DNA of 64,000 bases from the NCBI GenBank assembly GCA_022824495.1, contig JAJDZU010000023.1, positions 1-64,000 of the forward strand, written 5' to 3'. This document shows, piece after piece, positions 52,475-62,420 of this stretch. Each line of letters starts with the position of its first letter. Within the stretch, counting starts at the first letter, position 1. The notes under the pieces are model-generated. The model searched no databases and had not been told where the DNA came from. It was given only the letters and a program-made list of their open reading frames with translations. The stretch is from Chloroflexota bacterium (GTDB lineage Bacteria; Chloroflexota; UBA11872). Both the position numbers and the translations under genes were made by a program.

Positions 52475-53085
52475 TGGCCGCGAAGAATGCAGGTCCGGAT
52501 GGGCTCGCGCCGGTGGCGAGCGACTGTTTCGGCAGCGCGGACGCGCCGGCCGAAATGTTGAAGCGCATGCTGACAGTTCACGCGGCCAACCAACGCCAAG
52601 CCACGGCCAACACGAAGAGTCGTGGCCAGGTTGTGGCCAGTACGGCCAAACTCTTCCGCCAGAAGGGTTCCGGTCGCGCTCGCGCGGGCAGCGCGGGTTC
52701 GCCAGTGCGGCGAGGCGGCGGTGTTGCCTTCGGGCCCAAGCCAGGGCGCGCGCGTGTTCGCATGAACAAGCGAGAGCGCAAAGCGGCGGTACGCGCGCTC
52801 TTGGCGGGCAAGGCGGCCGAGGCGCGTATTAGCGTGGCGTCCTCGTGGGGCGATTCTCCGAAGACTCGCGACCGAGCGGCCTGGCTGAATGCCGGCGGAC
52901 TAACCGGACGCGTGCTGCTGGTTGACGTGGAGCCCTCGGAGGGGTTGCGGCGCTCGGCGCGGAACATTCCCAACGTGGATGTCGAACGGGCCGATACGTT
53001 GAGCTTCTATGGAATCGCCGTGGCCGATCACATTGTGGCCAGCCCGGCGGCGCTGGATGCGCTGCAGGCACGGGTTGGCCGATGA
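52474..53085 (+). CDS. rplD: Ribosomal protein L4
   Basis: The 203-residue protein lines the exit tunnel; its extended loop is RQKGSGRARAGSAGSPVRRGGGVAFGPKP. The N-terminus (MAAKNAGPDGLAPVASDCFG) is somewhat diverged. In E. coli L4 also represses its own operon, though no such site is visible here. It is coupled to rplC (TGATG) and rplW (ATGA). Confidence 0.95.
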   Translation: MAAKNAGPDGLAPVASDCFGSADAPAEMLKRMLTVHAANQRQATANTKSRGQVVASTAKLFRQKGSGRARAGSAGSPVRRGGGVAFGPKPGRARVRMNKRERKAAVRALLAGKAAEARISVASSWGDSPKTRDRAAWLNAGGLTGRVLLVDVEPSEGLRRSARNIPNVDVERADTLSFYGIAVADHIVASPAALDALQARVGR

Positions 53086-53366
53086 ATCCCGCCGACGTGA
53101 TTACGCGCCCAATCGTGACGGAGAAGTCCACGGCGCTCGGCGAACTAGGAAAGTACGTCTTCCAGGTTCGCAGCGGGGCGTCCAAGCACGCCGTCAGGCG
53201 AGCCGTGGAAGCTATGTTTCACGTGGAGGTCGCGTCGGTCAACGTGATGAACGTGCGCGGGAAACCGCGGCGGATGGGACGATTTGAAGGTCACCAGCCA
53301 AGCTGGCGCAAGGCCGTGGTTACCCTGCGCGAAGGCCATTCCATCGAAGTGGTCCCGGGGGTCTAG
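53082..53366 (+). CDS. rplW: Ribosomal protein L23
   Basis: The 94-residue protein at the tunnel exit docks trigger factor and SRP. VITRPIVTEKSTALGELGKYVFQV opens the fold and VNVMNVRGKPRRMGRF follows, both typical. The ATG overlaps the rplD stop. Confidence 0.96.
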   Translation: MNPADVITRPIVTEKSTALGELGKYVFQVRSGASKHAVRRAVEAMFHVEVASVNVMNVRGKPRRMGRFEGHQPSWRKAVVTLREGHSIEVVPGV

Positions 53367-53369
53367 GCC

Positions 53370-54200
53370 ATGGGACTGCGTAACTTCAACCCAACCTCGC
53401 CGGGTCGGCGTGGCTACGTTGCGGTTGACAACGTCGAGTTGTCAGGGGACCGGCCTCTGAAGTCGCTGATGCGTCCGCTTACGAAACGCGCCGGCCGCAA
53501 TAACACTGGCAGGATTACGGTTCGGCATCGCGGCGGCGGCGCCAAGCGACGCTACCGGGTAATCGATTGGCACCGCGACAAGACCGGTGTACCCGCTCTG
53601 GTGGCCAGTGTCGAATACGATCCCAACCGCTCGGCCCACATTGCTCTACTGCACTATCGTGACGGTGAGAAGCGATACATCCTGGCACCGGTAGGAATTG
53701 ACGTGGGCAGTGCGCTCGTTTCCGGCCCGGACGCTGAACCGCGACCCGGGAACGCCATGCAACTTGCTCGCATTCCGGCGGGTACCGAGGTCCATGCGGT
53801 TGAACTAACACCCGGACGTGGCGCCCAGCTGGTGCGATCGGCCGGCATGGTGTGCCAACTGATGGCCAAGGACCGCGGACTTGCCACGCTTCGATTGCCG
53901 TCGGGCGAGATGCGCCAAGTATCCGAGGCCTGTATGGCGACGGTGGGCCGTGTGGGGAATGTGGACCACAGTAACCAGTCGGCGGGGAAGGCCGGTCGGA
54001 TACGATGGCGCGGCCGTCGCCCACAGGTGCGTGGTGCGGCCATGAATCCTCACGATCATCCACACGGCGGCGGCGAAGGCAAAGCGCCGGTCGGCATGCC
54101 GGGACCAAAGACCCCGTGGGGCAAACCCACCCAGGGTCGCCGGACTCGGGTCGGGCGTCGTCCCAGCGACAGATTCATCGTGCGTCGGCGGAACAGGTAG
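53370..54200 (+). CDS. rplB: Ribosomal protein L2
   Basis: The 276-residue protein is essential for subunit joining and peptidyl transfer. It has [22 protein letters not shown], and near the C-terminus the conserved [20 protein letters not shown] loop with the histidine implicated in peptidyl transferase. The end [14 protein letters not shown] is typical. Normal length; it follows rplW by 3 bases. Confidence 0.97.
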   Translation: MGLRNFNPTSPGRRGYVAVDNVELSGDRPLKSLMRPLTKRAGRNNTGRITVRHRGGGAKRRYRVIDWHRDKTGVPALVASVEYDPNRSAHIALLHYRDGEKRYILAPVGIDVGSALVSGPDAEPRPGNAMQLARIPAGTEVHAVELTPGRGAQLVRSAGMVCQLMAKDRGLATLRLPSGEMRQVSEACMATVGRVGNVDHSNQSAGKAGRIRWRGRRPQVRGAAMNPHDHPHGGGEGKAPVGMPGPKTPWGKPTQGRRTRVGRRPSDRFIVRRRNR

Positions 54201-54206
54201 GACGAT

Positions 54207-54491
54207 ATGTCGCGCAGCACAAAAAAGGGCTGGTACATCCATCCAAAACTGGAGAAGCGCGTGGCCGAAGCCTCGCGCAGTCGCCGCAAACAGGTCTTAC
54301 GAACCTGGAGTCGGGCCAGCGTGGTTCACCCCGAAATGGTAGGGCTCACAATTGCCGTTCACGATGGTCGACGGCACGTTCCGGTGTACATCTCCGAGAA
54401 CATGGTGGGACACCGGCTTGGTGAGTTTGCACCCACGCGTACGTTTCGCAGCCATGCGCGCGGACGTTCCACATCGCCGATGGGGGCTTGA
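54207..54491 (+). CDS. rpsS: Ribosomal protein S19
   Basis: The 94-residue 30S head protein starts [20 protein letters not shown] and has [48 protein letters not shown] spread across its core, the normal S19 pattern. GTAGGA lies just before the ATG. Confidence 0.96.
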   Translation: MSRSTKKGWYIHPKLEKRVAEASRSRRKQVLRTWSRASVVHPEMVGLTIAVHDGRRHVPVYISENMVGHRLGEFAPTRTFRSHARGRSTSPMGA

Positions 54492-54494
54492 CGC

Positions 54495-54833
54495 ATGGAA
54501 GTGTCCGCCACGGCCAAGTACGTGCGAATGTCGCCGCAGCGTGGTCGAGCGATTGCGCGCGAGCTGGCAGGCCTTGAAATCGAGCAGGCAATGTCCACAC
54601 TCGCGTTTATGCCCAATCGGGCGGCCGCCGAGATTGCCAAGGTCGTCAAGTCGGCGACGGCCAACGCCGAGCACAACTACGCGCTGGACCGCGAGGCGCT
54701 ACGCATCCGGACGGTCGTGGTCAACGACGGGCCGCCGCTGCGGCGATTTCGGCCGAGGTCGCGCGGGCGGGTTGGCCCATACCTGAAGCGATCCGGTCAC
54801 ATTACTGTGACGGTTGAAGACGGGATGGCGTAG
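54495..54833 (+). CDS. rplV: Ribosomal protein L22
   Basis: The 112-residue exit-tunnel protein starts MEVSATAKYVRMSPQRGRAI (the usual KYVRMSPRKxR) and ends in a tunnel hairpin carrying RRFRPRSRGRVGPYLKRSGHITVTVED. The typical RxxPRARGRA hairpin is slightly altered to RPRSRGRVGP. Confidence 0.95.
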   Translation: MEVSATAKYVRMSPQRGRAIARELAGLEIEQAMSTLAFMPNRAAAEIAKVVKSATANAEHNYALDREALRIRTVVVNDGPPLRRFRPRSRGRVGPYLKRSGHITVTVEDGMA

Positions 54834-54835
54834 GC

Positions 54836-55585
54836 ATGGGTCGCAAAGTTCATCCCATTGGGTATCGCCTGGGTTACACCACCCGCTGGGAAAGCACGTG
54901 GTACGCCGATCGCGACTACACCGAATTGCTGCTGGAAGATCTGGCAATTCGGAATCTCGTGCGCCAATTCCTTGAGGCGCCCAATGGACGCGATGGCGCT
55001 CGGCGCGGCGGCCGACGGCGCGGCAGCTACGGGGCCGGGGTGTCGAAGATCGAGATCGAGCGCCAAGTCAGCCAGGTTCGGGTCGTTATCCATACGGCGC
55101 GGCCTGGCATTGTGATCGGGCGCGGCGGTAGTAATCGGGAGGAAATCCAGAACCGCATTGAACGGCATACCGGCAAGCGCGTGGTCGTGGATGTCGAGGA
55201 AATCGGCCAACCTGAGCTCGACGCGTTCCTTGTCGTTCGAAATGTCGCCGACCAACTGGAGCGCCGCGTTTCTTTCCGTCGCGCGATCAAGATGACGGCG
55301 GAACGCACCATGCGCGCCGGCGCACAGGGCGTGAAGATCATGGTGAGCGGCCGCCTGGGCGGTCGTGAAATGTCGCGAAGTGAGTTTGAGCTTCTTGGCA
55401 CGGTTCCGCTGCAGACGTTAGACGCCGATATCGATTACGGGTTTACCGAAGCACGAACGGCCGCCGGGCGTATCGGCGTCAAGGGATGGGTTCATCGCGG
55501 CGCAGCTCGTGACGCGGCCGAGTTGCTGTCGGAGTCGGTATCGCGACCATCCGCGGGCCGTCGTCGTCGACCACCGCGAGGCTGA
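54836..55585 (+). CDS. rpsC: Ribosomal protein S3
   Basis: The 249-residue protein sits at mRNA entry. It starts [20 protein letters not shown] and carries the KH-domain loop [22 protein letters not shown] (about residues 84-105). The C-terminal domain has [22 protein letters not shown] and [21 protein letters not shown], followed by a short Arg/Pro-rich tail. An Arg/Gly-rich insert ([16 protein letters not shown]) lies near residue 55. Confidence 0.96.
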   Translation: MGRKVHPIGYRLGYTTRWESTWYADRDYTELLLEDLAIRNLVRQFLEAPNGRDGARRGGRRRGSYGAGVSKIEIERQVSQVRVVIHTARPGIVIGRGGSNREEIQNRIERHTGKRVVVDVEEIGQPELDAFLVVRNVADQLERRVSFRRAIKMTAERTMRAGAQGVKIMVSGRLGGREMSRSEFELLGTVPLQTLDADIDYGFTEARTAAGRIGVKGWVHRGAARDAAELLSESVSRPSAGRRRRPPRG

Positions 55586-55587
55586 CC

Positions 55588-56013
55588 ATGTTGATGCCCA
55601 AGCGTACGAAGTTCCGCAAGATGCACCGTGGGCGTCGTCGTGGTCGCGCCGGTCGCGGCAATTCTCTCGTCTCGGGTGACTTTGGCCTGCAGGCCACGAC
55701 CGTGGGTTGGGTGGACAGCCGTGAGATTGAGGCGGCTCGCCGCGCGATCACCCATTCCGTTCGGCGAACAGGCCAGCTTTGGATTCGCATTTTTCCGGAC
55801 AAGCCCATCACGCAAAAGCCGGCCGAGGTTCGAATGGGCAGTGGGAAGGGCAACGTTGAGAGTTGGGTTGCGGTGGTCAAGCCGGGTCGAATCCTCTTTG
55901 AGTTGGCCGGTGTTGACGAAGGCATGGCCCGTGAGGCCATGCGCCTGGCGTCACACAAACTCTCGGTTCAAACCCGTGTGGTTTCCCGTTCTGCGGAGGT
56001 CGCCGTTGGCTAA
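55588..56013 (+). CDS. rplP: Ribosomal protein L16
   Basis: The 141-residue protein near the A site starts [20 protein letters not shown] and has [44 protein letters not shown] and [17 protein letters not shown]. All are family signatures. An ATG six bases downstream (MPKRTK) is the more usual L16 start. It overlaps rpmC by 8 bases. Confidence 0.96.
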   Translation: MLMPKRTKFRKMHRGRRRGRAGRGNSLVSGDFGLQATTVGWVDSREIEAARRAITHSVRRTGQLWIRIFPDKPITQKPAEVRMGSGKGNVESWVAVVKPGRILFELAGVDEGMAREAMRLASHKLSVQTRVVSRSAEVAVG

Positions 56014-56221
56014 GGCTGATCAGTTCCGGGACCTGAGCGACGACGAGTTGGACACGCGGATTGCCGAAACCAAGGAAGAACTCTTCAGGCTGCGCGTCCA
56101 GCATGCGACGCTGCAGTTGGCGGATACATCGCAGCTGCGCCATGTGCGGCGTGATATCGCGCGCATGCTAACCGTGCAGCGCGAGCGTGCGCTGGCATCC
56201 TTCGAGACGGAGGAGGCGTAA
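56006..56221 (+). CDS. rpmC: Ribosomal protein L29
   Basis: The 71-residue two-helix 50S protein contains [20 protein letters not shown] and [21 protein letters not shown], ending in the [14 protein letters not shown] helix. There is no ATG at the right place. TTG at 56006 is chosen because GGAGGT at 55995-56000 stands 5 bases before it. It lies in another frame within the last codons of rplP, so the two are coupled. Confidence 0.92.
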   Translation: MAKADQFRDLSDDELDTRIAETKEELFRLRVQHATLQLADTSQLRHVRRDIARMLTVQRERALASFETEEA

Positions 56222-56224
56222 CCC

Positions 56225-56572
56225 GTGTCGGAAGCTCGTGCTCGTCGGGTCGGTCGCGTAGCCAGCGATCGGGCGGACAAGACAATCATCGTTGAGGTGG
56301 AGTCGGTCCGCCGCCATCGCCTCTATGGGAAGCCGGTACGTATTCGGCGCAAGTTCATGGCGCACGATCCGAGCAACACCTGTCGCATTGGCGATGTCGT
56401 GCAGATCGAGGAGTCGCGTCCAATCAGTCGGCGGAAGCGCTGGCGTCTCGTGGAAGTCCTTGAGCGCACGCAGTTGACTGCCGAGGAACGCCAAGCGGCC
56501 TTTAGCGCCGGAGAGACGGAAGAGGCGTCGGCTGTTGCTTCCGATGGGGCGGAGCACGCGGAGCAGCAATGA
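56225..56572 (+). CDS. rpsQ: Ribosomal protein S17 with acidic C-terminal tail
   Basis: The 115-residue protein has the S17 core ([55 protein letters not shown]) in the first 82 residues. An Ala/Glu-rich tail of about 33 residues follows ([20 protein letters not shown]), absent from E. coli S17. GTG start at 56225. The tail overlaps the rplN start by 4 bases (ATGA). Confidence 0.95.
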   Translation: MSEARARRVGRVASDRADKTIIVEVESVRRHRLYGKPVRIRRKFMAHDPSNTCRIGDVVQIEESRPISRRKRWRLVEVLERTQLTAEERQAAFSAGETEEASAVASDGAEHAEQQ

Positions 56573-56934
56573 TTCAGCAGCAGAGCCGGCTCAGGGTCGC
56601 CGACAACAGTGGCGCACGCGAGATCATGTGTATTCGCGTTTTGGGTGGCTCGTCCCGCAAGTACGCGCGCGTCGGCGACATCATCGTAGGCAGCGTGAAG
56701 CAAGCCGCGCCCAACAGTGCCGTGCCACGTGGATCTGTCGTGCACGCGGTTGTGGTGCGCGTCAACAAGGAATACCGACGGCCGGACGGCTCGCGGATTC
56801 GCTTTGACGATAACGCTGCGGTTCTGCTTGAGGGCGACGTGCCGCGGGGCACACGAATCTTTGGTCCTGTCGGCCGCGAATTGCGTGACCGTCAATTCAT
56901 GCGCATCGTCTCCCTGGCGCCCGAGGTGCTCTAG
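56569..56934 (+). CDS. rplN: Ribosomal protein L14
   Basis: The 121-residue 50S protein starts [20 protein letters not shown] and has [40 protein letters not shown] and [23 protein letters not shown]. All are highly conserved family segments. Confidence 0.97.
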   Translation: MIQQQSRLRVADNSGAREIMCIRVLGGSSRKYARVGDIIVGSVKQAAPNSAVPRGSVVHAVVVRVNKEYRRPDGSRIRFDDNAAVLLEGDVPRGTRIFGPVGRELRDRQFMRIVSLAPEVL

Positions 56935-56936
56935 CG

Positions 56937-57266
56937 ATGTCCGTAGCTCGCTTCCGCATCCGAAAGGGCGACACTATCCAGGTGTTGCAGGGGCGCGACG
57001 TAGGCCGACGGGGAGTGGTAGAGCGCGTAGTTCCGGCGACGGGTCGTGTCGTCGTGGAGGGCGTCAACGTTCGCAAGCGTCATGCCCGACCGCGGGCAAT
57101 CGGGCAGCCGGCGGGTATCATTGACTTCAACGCCCCGCTTGACGCTTCGAACGTCATGCTGGTGTGCCCCGTCTGCGACCAGCCGGTCCGGGTCGGATAC
57201 AGACTTGGCGATGATGGTGTGAAGCGGCGCCACTGCCGCAAATGCAACGAACTGATTGACGAGTAA
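56937..57266 (+). CDS. rplX: Ribosomal protein L24
   Basis: The 109-residue assembly-initiator protein has a KOW motif in [20 protein letters not shown] and [20 protein letters not shown]. Two cysteine pairs follow at the C-terminus (CPVC and CRKC), forming a likely zinc knuckle found in many bacterial L24 proteins but not in E. coli. Its TAA overlaps the rplE ATG by one base. Confidence 0.95.
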   Translation: MSVARFRIRKGDTIQVLQGRDVGRRGVVERVVPATGRVVVEGVNVRKRHARPRAIGQPAGIIDFNAPLDASNVMLVCPVCDQPVRVGYRLGDDGVKRRHCRKCNELIDE

Positions 57267-57820
57267 TGGCCCGCCTGCTCACGCGCTATCGGGAAGAGAT
57301 CCGCCCGCAAATGATGCGGGAGTTCGGCTACTCCAACCCTCTGGCTGTGCCGCGCCTGGACCGAATTGTCGTGAACATCGGGCTGGGCGAGGCACTGGAA
57401 AACGATTCCGCAGTGGATCATGCAGTCCGTGACATCGCCACGATCACCGGACAACGTCCCGTGGTTACGCGGGCCCGAAAGAGTGTGGCAGCGTTCAAAC
57501 TGCGCGCAGGACAGCGGGTGGGAGTGAAGGGCACCCTTCGAGGCACCCGCATGTATGAGTTCCTGGATCGCCTGGTTACCGTTGCGCTTCCGCGTATGCG
57601 CGACTTTCGAGGGGTTCGACGAACGTCGTTTGACGGTCGTGGCAACTACGCTCTGGGACTGTCCGAGCAGCTTATTTTTCCGGAGATCGACTACGACCAG
57701 ATTGATCGAATTCGCGGGTTGCAGGTCGTCATCGTGACGACAGCCCCGCGTGACGGCGAGTCCTTGCGGCTGCTGGAACTTCTAGGCATGCCGTTCCAAC
57801 GCCTCGACGAGGCAGCCTGA
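57266..57820 (+). CDS. rplE: Ribosomal protein L5
   Basis: The 184-residue protein contacts 5S rRNA and the P-site tRNA. It has [49 protein letters not shown] and [38 protein letters not shown]. All are clear L5 segments. Confidence 0.97.
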   Translation: MARLLTRYREEIRPQMMREFGYSNPLAVPRLDRIVVNIGLGEALENDSAVDHAVRDIATITGQRPVVTRARKSVAAFKLRAGQRVGVKGTLRGTRMYEFLDRLVTVALPRMRDFRGVRRTSFDGRGNYALGLSEQLIFPEIDYDQIDRIRGLQVVIVTTAPRDGESLRLLELLGMPFQRLDEAA

Positions 57821-57829
57821 GGATCGGAT

Positions 57830-58069
57830 ATGGCGCGAAAGGCAAAGATTGAGAAGTGGAGGCGTGAGCGCGAGGCTTGGCTTGACCCTGAGTTTGAGAC
57901 CAAGTCTATTCGGGGGCGTAAGCTGCGTTTCAAGGTGCGATACCGTAATCGTTGCCGACTTTGTGGCCGTCCGCGTGCCCATATCCGACGATTTGGCATA
58001 TGCCGAATCTGCTTCCGTGAACTGGCCGTGAAGGGGCATATTCCAGGCGTGACGAAGGCGAGTTGGTGA
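57830..58069 (+). CDS. rpsN: Ribosomal protein S14, zinc type, with insertion
   Basis: The 79-residue protein has the zinc site [20 protein letters not shown] and ends [18 protein letters not shown], the C+ type. The usual zinc-type S14 is 61 residues. Here about 18 residues ([20 protein letters not shown]) separate MARKAKIEK from [11 protein letters not shown]. Confidence 0.94.
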   Translation: MARKAKIEKWRREREAWLDPEFETKSIRGRKLRFKVRYRNRCRLCGRPRAHIRRFGICRICFRELAVKGHIPGVTKASW

Positions 58070-58076
58070 GGCGAAG

Positions 58077-58466
58077 ATGACCGACCCCATTGCGGACATG
58101 CTGGCTCGGCTGCGGAATGCCGTGACGGCGCGTCACACAAAGGTCCGCATTCCTCACTCAAAGACCAAAGCCCGGATAGCTGCGCTGCTGGCGGACGAGG
58201 GCTTTATCGGATCCATTGAGACGGTCCGCGAGGGCCATCGCACATGGTTGGATGTGACCTTGCGCTATCTGAACGGCGAGCCAGCGTTCGGTGGCGCCAA
58301 ACGAGTCAGCCGCCCTGGGCTGCGCATCCACACGCGGTCGCGCGAGATTCCGCGCGTTATGGGCGGCATTGGAGTCGCCGTTATCTCCACGTCGCAAGGC
58401 ATGATGTCGGGCCGCGAGGCCGCCAAACGTCGCCTCGGCGGCGAAGTCATCTGTTTCGTCTGGTAG
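58077..58466 (+). CDS. rpsH: Ribosomal protein S8
   Basis: The 129-residue 30S platform protein starts [20 protein letters not shown] and ends in the signature [20 protein letters not shown] followed by [13 protein letters not shown]8 represses the spc operon in E. coli; no equivalent site is evident here. Confidence 0.97.
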   Translation: MTDPIADMLARLRNAVTARHTKVRIPHSKTKARIAALLADEGFIGSIETVREGHRTWLDVTLRYLNGEPAFGGAKRVSRPGLRIHTRSREIPRVMGGIGVAVISTSQGMMSGREAAKRRLGGEVICFVW

Positions 58467-58470
58467 TTCC

Positions 58471-59022
58471 ATGTCCCGGATTGGATTAACTCCCATTGAC
58501 GTGCCTGACGACGTGAGCGTCAGTTTCGACGCGGAAAACGTAGTGTCGGTGCGGGGTCCCAAGGGCGAACTGACCCAAGCTCTTCCGCATCTGATCACCT
58601 TTGCTCGAGACAACGGACGCTTGCAGGCCAGCCGTCCGAATGACGACCACCGGACGCGAGCCTTGCACGGTCTGGCTCGCCAGTTGGTGGCAAACATGAT
58701 CGTTGGCGTTACGCAGGGCTACGAGAAGCGTCTGGAAATTCAGGGCACTGGCTATCGAGCGCAGCTTCAGGGAAATACGCTTGACCTGCAGTTGGGGTTC
58801 ACGCATCCGCAGCGCCGCCGGGCACCCGACGGAATCGAGTTTGAGGTTCCCGACCCGACGCATATCGTTATCCGCGGAATCGACAAGCAGGCCGTCGGCC
58901 AGGCAGCGGCAGAGATACGTGCCATTCGGCCGGCCGATCCCTACAAGGGGCATGGCCTTCGCTACCAGGGCGAAGTCGTTCGGCGAAAGCCCGGCAAGAC
59001 TGCCGCGACCACCGTCGCCTAG
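58471..59022 (+). CDS. rplF: Ribosomal protein L6
   Basis: The 183-residue protein starts MSRIGLTPIDVPDDVSVSFD and has MIVGVTQGYEKRLEIQGTGYRAQ and the C-terminal RPADPYKGHGLRYQGEVVRRK. The last is the L6 signature, with His-Gly-Leu in place of the usual Lys-Gly-Ile/Val. Confidence 0.96.
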   Translation: MSRIGLTPIDVPDDVSVSFDAENVVSVRGPKGELTQALPHLITFARDNGRLQASRPNDDHRTRALHGLARQLVANMIVGVTQGYEKRLEIQGTGYRAQLQGNTLDLQLGFTHPQRRRAPDGIEFEVPDPTHIVIRGIDKQAVGQAAAEIRAIRPADPYKGHGLRYQGEVVRRKPGKTAATTVA

Positions 59023-59034
59023 GTGACCTGACGC

Positions 59035-59388
59035 ATGGCCCAGGGGACTCGACAATCAGCTCGCAAGCGGCGGCATCGCCGCATCCGTCAACGGGTGGTT
59101 GGGCGCGCGGAACGCCCGCGACTCGCCGTGTTTCGCAGCCTCAAGCACACTTACGCGCAGGTGATCGACGACGCGGCCGGACATACGCTTGTTGCCGCCT
59201 CGTCGCGCGAGCGCGCGACGGAGGGATCGACCAAGGTTCAGCGGGCGGCGGATGTTGGGGCGCGCTTGGCCGAGCGCGCGAAGGAGCTTCAGATTACTGC
59301 CGTCGTATTTGACCGAGGCGGCCACCACTACCACGGGCGCGTCAAGGCGTTGGCTGACGCCGTTCGCGCCGGGGGCATCGCAGTATGA
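59035..59388 (+). CDS. rplR: Ribosomal protein L18
   Basis: The 117-residue 5S rRNA-binding protein has an Arg-rich start ([20 protein letters not shown]), then [27 protein letters not shown] and [25 protein letters not shown]. It overlaps rpsE in an ATGA junction. Confidence 0.96.
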   Translation: MAQGTRQSARKRRHRRIRQRVVGRAERPRLAVFRSLKHTYAQVIDDAAGHTLVAASSRERATEGSTKVQRAADVGARLAERAKELQITAVVFDRGGHHYHGRVKALADAVRAGGIAV

Positions 59389-59930
59389 CGATTGACACGC
59401 GGCACGTTTCAGGTGGTCCCGACGCGTCCCGCGAGGGAGGCGATCTACATCGCCTGGACGATCGCGTCGTCCGCATAAAGCGTGTGGCCAAAGTCGTAAA
59501 GGGTGGCCGCCGCTTTGGGTTCAATGCGATTGTCGTTGTCGGCGACCGCCGTGGACACGTTGGCGTGGGCATCGGTCGGGCCAACGAGGTGGTTGCGGCA
59601 ATTCGAAAAGGCCAGGAACGCGCACGCCGGTCACTGATTGCGATACCGCTTACCGACGACGGCTCGATTCCCCACTACGTGGAAGAGCGTTATCGAGCAT
59701 CCAAGGTCGTGCTTCGTCCCGCCGGTCCTGGGACCGGAGTCATTGCGGGCGGCGCGGTGCGAGCCGTGCTTGAACTTGCCGGCGTTCGCAACCTGCTCAC
59801 CAAGATCATCGGTTCAACAAACGCTGTCAACGTGGTGCGAGCCACGGTGAACGGCCTGGCTCGTCTGCAGATACCCGAAGAATCCGTCGCACGTCGCACG
59901 CAGACTCTCGGGGCGTCCACCGATGAGTGA
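59385..59930 (+). CDS. rpsE: Ribosomal protein S5
   Basis: The 181-residue protein affects translational accuracy. It has [29 protein letters not shown], the S5 signature, and [30 protein letters not shown] 24-residue acidic N-terminal lead precedes the core. It overlaps rpmD by 8 bases. Confidence 0.96.
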   Translation: MTIDTRHVSGGPDASREGGDLHRLDDRVVRIKRVAKVVKGGRRFGFNAIVVVGDRRGHVGVGIGRANEVVAAIRKGQERARRSLIAIPLTDDGSIPHYVEERYRASKVVLRPAGPGTGVIAGGAVRAVLELAGVRNLLTKIIGSTNAVNVVRATVNGLARLQIPEESVARRTQTLGASTDE

Positions 59931-60123
59931 ACTGCGTTTGCGTCAGGTGCGCAGCGCCATTGGCTCGCGAGACTCGCAGCGGCACACGCTCCGCGCCCTG
60001 GGGCTTGGTGCGATCGGGCGCCGGTCGTCGCGTCCGAATACGGCAGACGTCCGGGCGATGGTGAAAGTCGTTGAGCATCTCGTTGAGATTGAGTCGGACC
60101 CATCGCAGAGCGAGGCGGCATGA
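59923..60123 (+). CDS. rpmD: Ribosomal protein L30
   Basis: The 66-residue protein has [20 protein letters not shown], then [37 protein letters not shown]. This is the typical L30 pattern (RQxxTLRALGL...N...RGM...H). It overlaps rpsE and rplO. Confidence 0.94.
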   Translation: MSELRLRQVRSAIGSRDSQRHTLRALGLGAIGRRSSRPNTADVRAMVKVVEHLVEIESDPSQSEAA

Positions 60124-60566
60124 AACCGCATCAGATCACGGCCGACGCGCCGCGTCGTAAGCGCCGTCGTCGCGTCGGTCGCGGCGAAGGCTCGGGCAAG
60201 GGGAAGACCACCGGCCGCGGGACTTTGGGACAAGGCGCCCGCAGCGGCACCAACGCCTATCCCGGTTTTGAGGGCGGGCAGACGCGCCTGCTCATGCGCT
60301 TCCCAAGCCGCCGCGGTTTTACGAACCATCGGTTCAGGCGCGATTACCAGCCAGTCAACGTGGGTGCGCTGAGGGTGTTTCCCGAGGGGTCGGTGGTCGG
60401 TCCTGAGGAACTCAAAGTCCAGGGCCTGATTGAGCCCGGCCTGTACAAGATTCTTGCCGAGGGTGACCTGGACCACGCATTGACGGTGCGGGCGCCGAAG
60501 TTCTCGGCGGCAGCCAAGGCGAAGATCGAAGGCGCCGGTGGCTCCGTCGAGGAGTTGAGCGAGTGA
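60120..60566 (+). CDS. rplO: Ribosomal protein L15
   Basis: The 148-residue late-assembly protein has RRVGRGEGSGKGKTTGRGTLGQGARSG and GFEGGQTRLLMRFPSRRGF near the N-terminus. LTVRAPKFSAAAKAKIEGAGGSVE at the end matches the normal L15 C-terminus. Confidence 0.96.
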   Translation: MKPHQITADAPRRKRRRRVGRGEGSGKGKTTGRGTLGQGARSGTNAYPGFEGGQTRLLMRFPSRRGFTNHRFRRDYQPVNVGALRVFPEGSVVGPEELKVQGLIEPGLYKILAEGDLDHALTVRAPKFSAAAKAKIEGAGGSVEELSE

Positions 60567-61843
60567 TCGAGACGGCCGTCGCGGCCTTCCAGCTTCCCGA
60601 CGTTCGTCGCAAGATTCTCTTCACCATCGGCCTCTTGGTCGTGTTTCGGGCTGTCGCCCACATTCCGCTGCCTGGTGTCAACACGGAATTGCTGGCCGAT
60701 TTCTTCGCCGGAAACCAGTTGTTGGGCTTCATGAACCTGCTCTCCGGCGGGGCGCTGGAGAACTTCTCGGTGGTCGCGTTGGGCGTCTATCCGTACGTGA
60801 CGGCCAACATTGCTTCGACCGTCCTGGTTCCGCTGATTCCTCCACTCCAGGAACTCTCGCGGGAGGGCGAATCTGGTCGCCGCAAAATCGCCCAGTGGAC
60901 GCGCCTGGCCACCATCCCTTTCGCCATGCTGCAAGGGTTTGGGCAGATTCAGATCCTACGCTCAGCGCAGCAGGGGCTCTTATCGCCGACGCTCGGCGCG
61001 TTTGACATTGTTGTGATGCTGATCGTGATGACTGCGGGCACGATGTTCCTGCTCTGGATCGGCGAGCTGATCACGGAGAATGGCATTGGCAACGGGGTAT
61101 CGATCATCATATTCGCCGGCATCGTGGCTGGCGCTCCCGCCGCGCTCGGCCAGTCACTCTTTGCCGGCGAAAATATCGGCGGATTCGTCGCAGTCGTAGT
61201 CATTGGTCTCATCATGATCGCGGCCATCGTGTTTGTGCAGGAAGCGCAGCGCCGTATCCCGGTTCACTACGCCAAGCGAATACGTGGGACTCGTATGTAC
61301 GGCGGGCAGAGCACGCACATCCCGCTCAAGGTCAATTCGGCGGGCATGATTCCACTGATCTTCGCGTTCTCGCTGATGCTGCTTCCGGCGACGGTTGCCA
61401 GCTACTTTGAGACGTCGCAGGTCTCGTGGCTGGCGAATGCCGCGGGAGCAATCGCGATCACCCTGAGCCCCAGCAATGCCATCTATTGGGTCTTTACCTT
61501 TCTGCTCGTCATAGTTTTCACGTACGTCTATACCCTGGTCGTCTTCCAACAGCAAAACCTGGCCGAAAACCTGCAGAAGAACGGGGGCTTTATCCCGGGA
61601 ATCCGTCCGGGCCGTCCGACGCACCAGTACCTGACCGGGGTCGTGAATCGCATCACCCTGGCGGGGGCCGTGTTCCTGGGCATCATCGCGGTTGTGCCAT
61701 TCGTTGCACAGTCCGTGACGGGCGCGGACGCGGTGGCAATCAGCAGCACGGGAATGCTGATTGTCGTGGGCGTGGTTCTCGACACGATGCGCCAGCTTGA
61801 ATCCCAATTGATGATGCGCAACTACGAAGGGTTCATTCGGTAG
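60563..61843 (+). CDS. secY: Preprotein translocase subunit SecY
   Basis: The 426-residue channel protein of the Sec translocon spans the inner membrane ten times. It opens with ARKILFTIGLLVVFR-like FxxxDVRRKILFTIGLLVVFR, then HIPLPGVN and MNLLSGGALENFSVVALGVYPYV (plug region). GNGVSIIIFAGIVAG and the cytosolic loop REGESGRRKIAQWTR follow. AKRIRGTRMYGGQSTHIPLKVNSAGMIPLIFA is the SecY signature. GTG start at 60563 in a GTGA overlap with rplO. Confidence 0.97.
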   Translation: MIETAVAAFQLPDVRRKILFTIGLLVVFRAVAHIPLPGVNTELLADFFAGNQLLGFMNLLSGGALENFSVVALGVYPYVTANIASTVLVPLIPPLQELSREGESGRRKIAQWTRLATIPFAMLQGFGQIQILRSAQQGLLSPTLGAFDIVVMLIVMTAGTMFLLWIGELITENGIGNGVSIIIFAGIVAGAPAALGQSLFAGENIGGFVAVVVIGLIMIAAIVFVQEAQRRIPVHYAKRIRGTRMYGGQSTHIPLKVNSAGMIPLIFAFSLMLLPATVASYFETSQVSWLANAAGAIAITLSPSNAIYWVFTFLLVIVFTYVYTLVVFQQQNLAENLQKNGGFIPGIRPGRPTHQYLTGVVNRITLAGAVFLGIIAVVPFVAQSVTGADAVAISSTGMLIVVGVVLDTMRQLESQLMMRNYEGFIR

Positions 61844-61847
61844 GCGG

Positions 61848-62420
61848 ATGGGCGAGCGTCCCGTGATTTTGGTGCTTCTTGGCCCTCCGGGTGCCGGCAA
61901 GGGCACGCAGGGTGAGCGACTGCTCCGGCGTATCGCGCTGGATCACGTTTCCACCGGTGATCTCTTTCGCGATGCGGTCACTACCGGATCGCCCGCCGGC
62001 CTGCGCGCCGAGTCGTACCTGCACAGCGGCCAACTCGTTCCGGACCAGGTCGTTCTGCAGGTAATCGAGGAGTATTTGGGCGTCGCTCGCGGACGAGATA
62101 CGTGCTTTGACGGCTTTCCCCGTACGCGCAATCAGGCGGAAAAGCTGGACGATCTCCTCAGGCAGTTCAATCTCGCAGTCACGGCTGTTGTCTATATCAA
62201 CGTGCCCGATGACGTGGCCCTTGCACGTCTGCTGAGCCGCGGCCGGGCGGATGACACCGAAGAAACGGCGCGTTATCGATTGCAGGTGTATCACGAGGAC
62301 ACGGCGCCGTTGATCGACTACTACCGTGACGCAGGCGTGCTCATCGAGGTGGACGGGTCCGGCGGCGTGGAGCCGGTCGCGCAGCGCGTGTGGACGTCGC
62401 TACAAGAAGCTATTCGATGA
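61848..62420 (+). CDS. adk: Adenylate kinase
   Basis: The 190-residue enzyme interconverts 2 ADP with ATP and AMP. The P-loop is LLGPPGAGKGTQGERL (about residues 9-24), the AMP region TGDLFRDA, and FDGFPRTRNQAEKLDDLL follows. The LID is the short form without zinc cysteines (LSRGRADDTEETARYRL). ATG start 4 bases after secY; its stop overlaps the map start. Confidence 0.96.
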   Translation: MGERPVILVLLGPPGAGKGTQGERLLRRIALDHVSTGDLFRDAVTTGSPAGLRAESYLHSGQLVPDQVVLQVIEEYLGVARGRDTCFDGFPRTRNQAEKLDDLLRQFNLAVTAVVYINVPDDVALARLLSRGRADDTEETARYRLQVYHEDTAPLIDYYRDAGVLIEVDGSGGVEPVAQRVWTSLQEAIR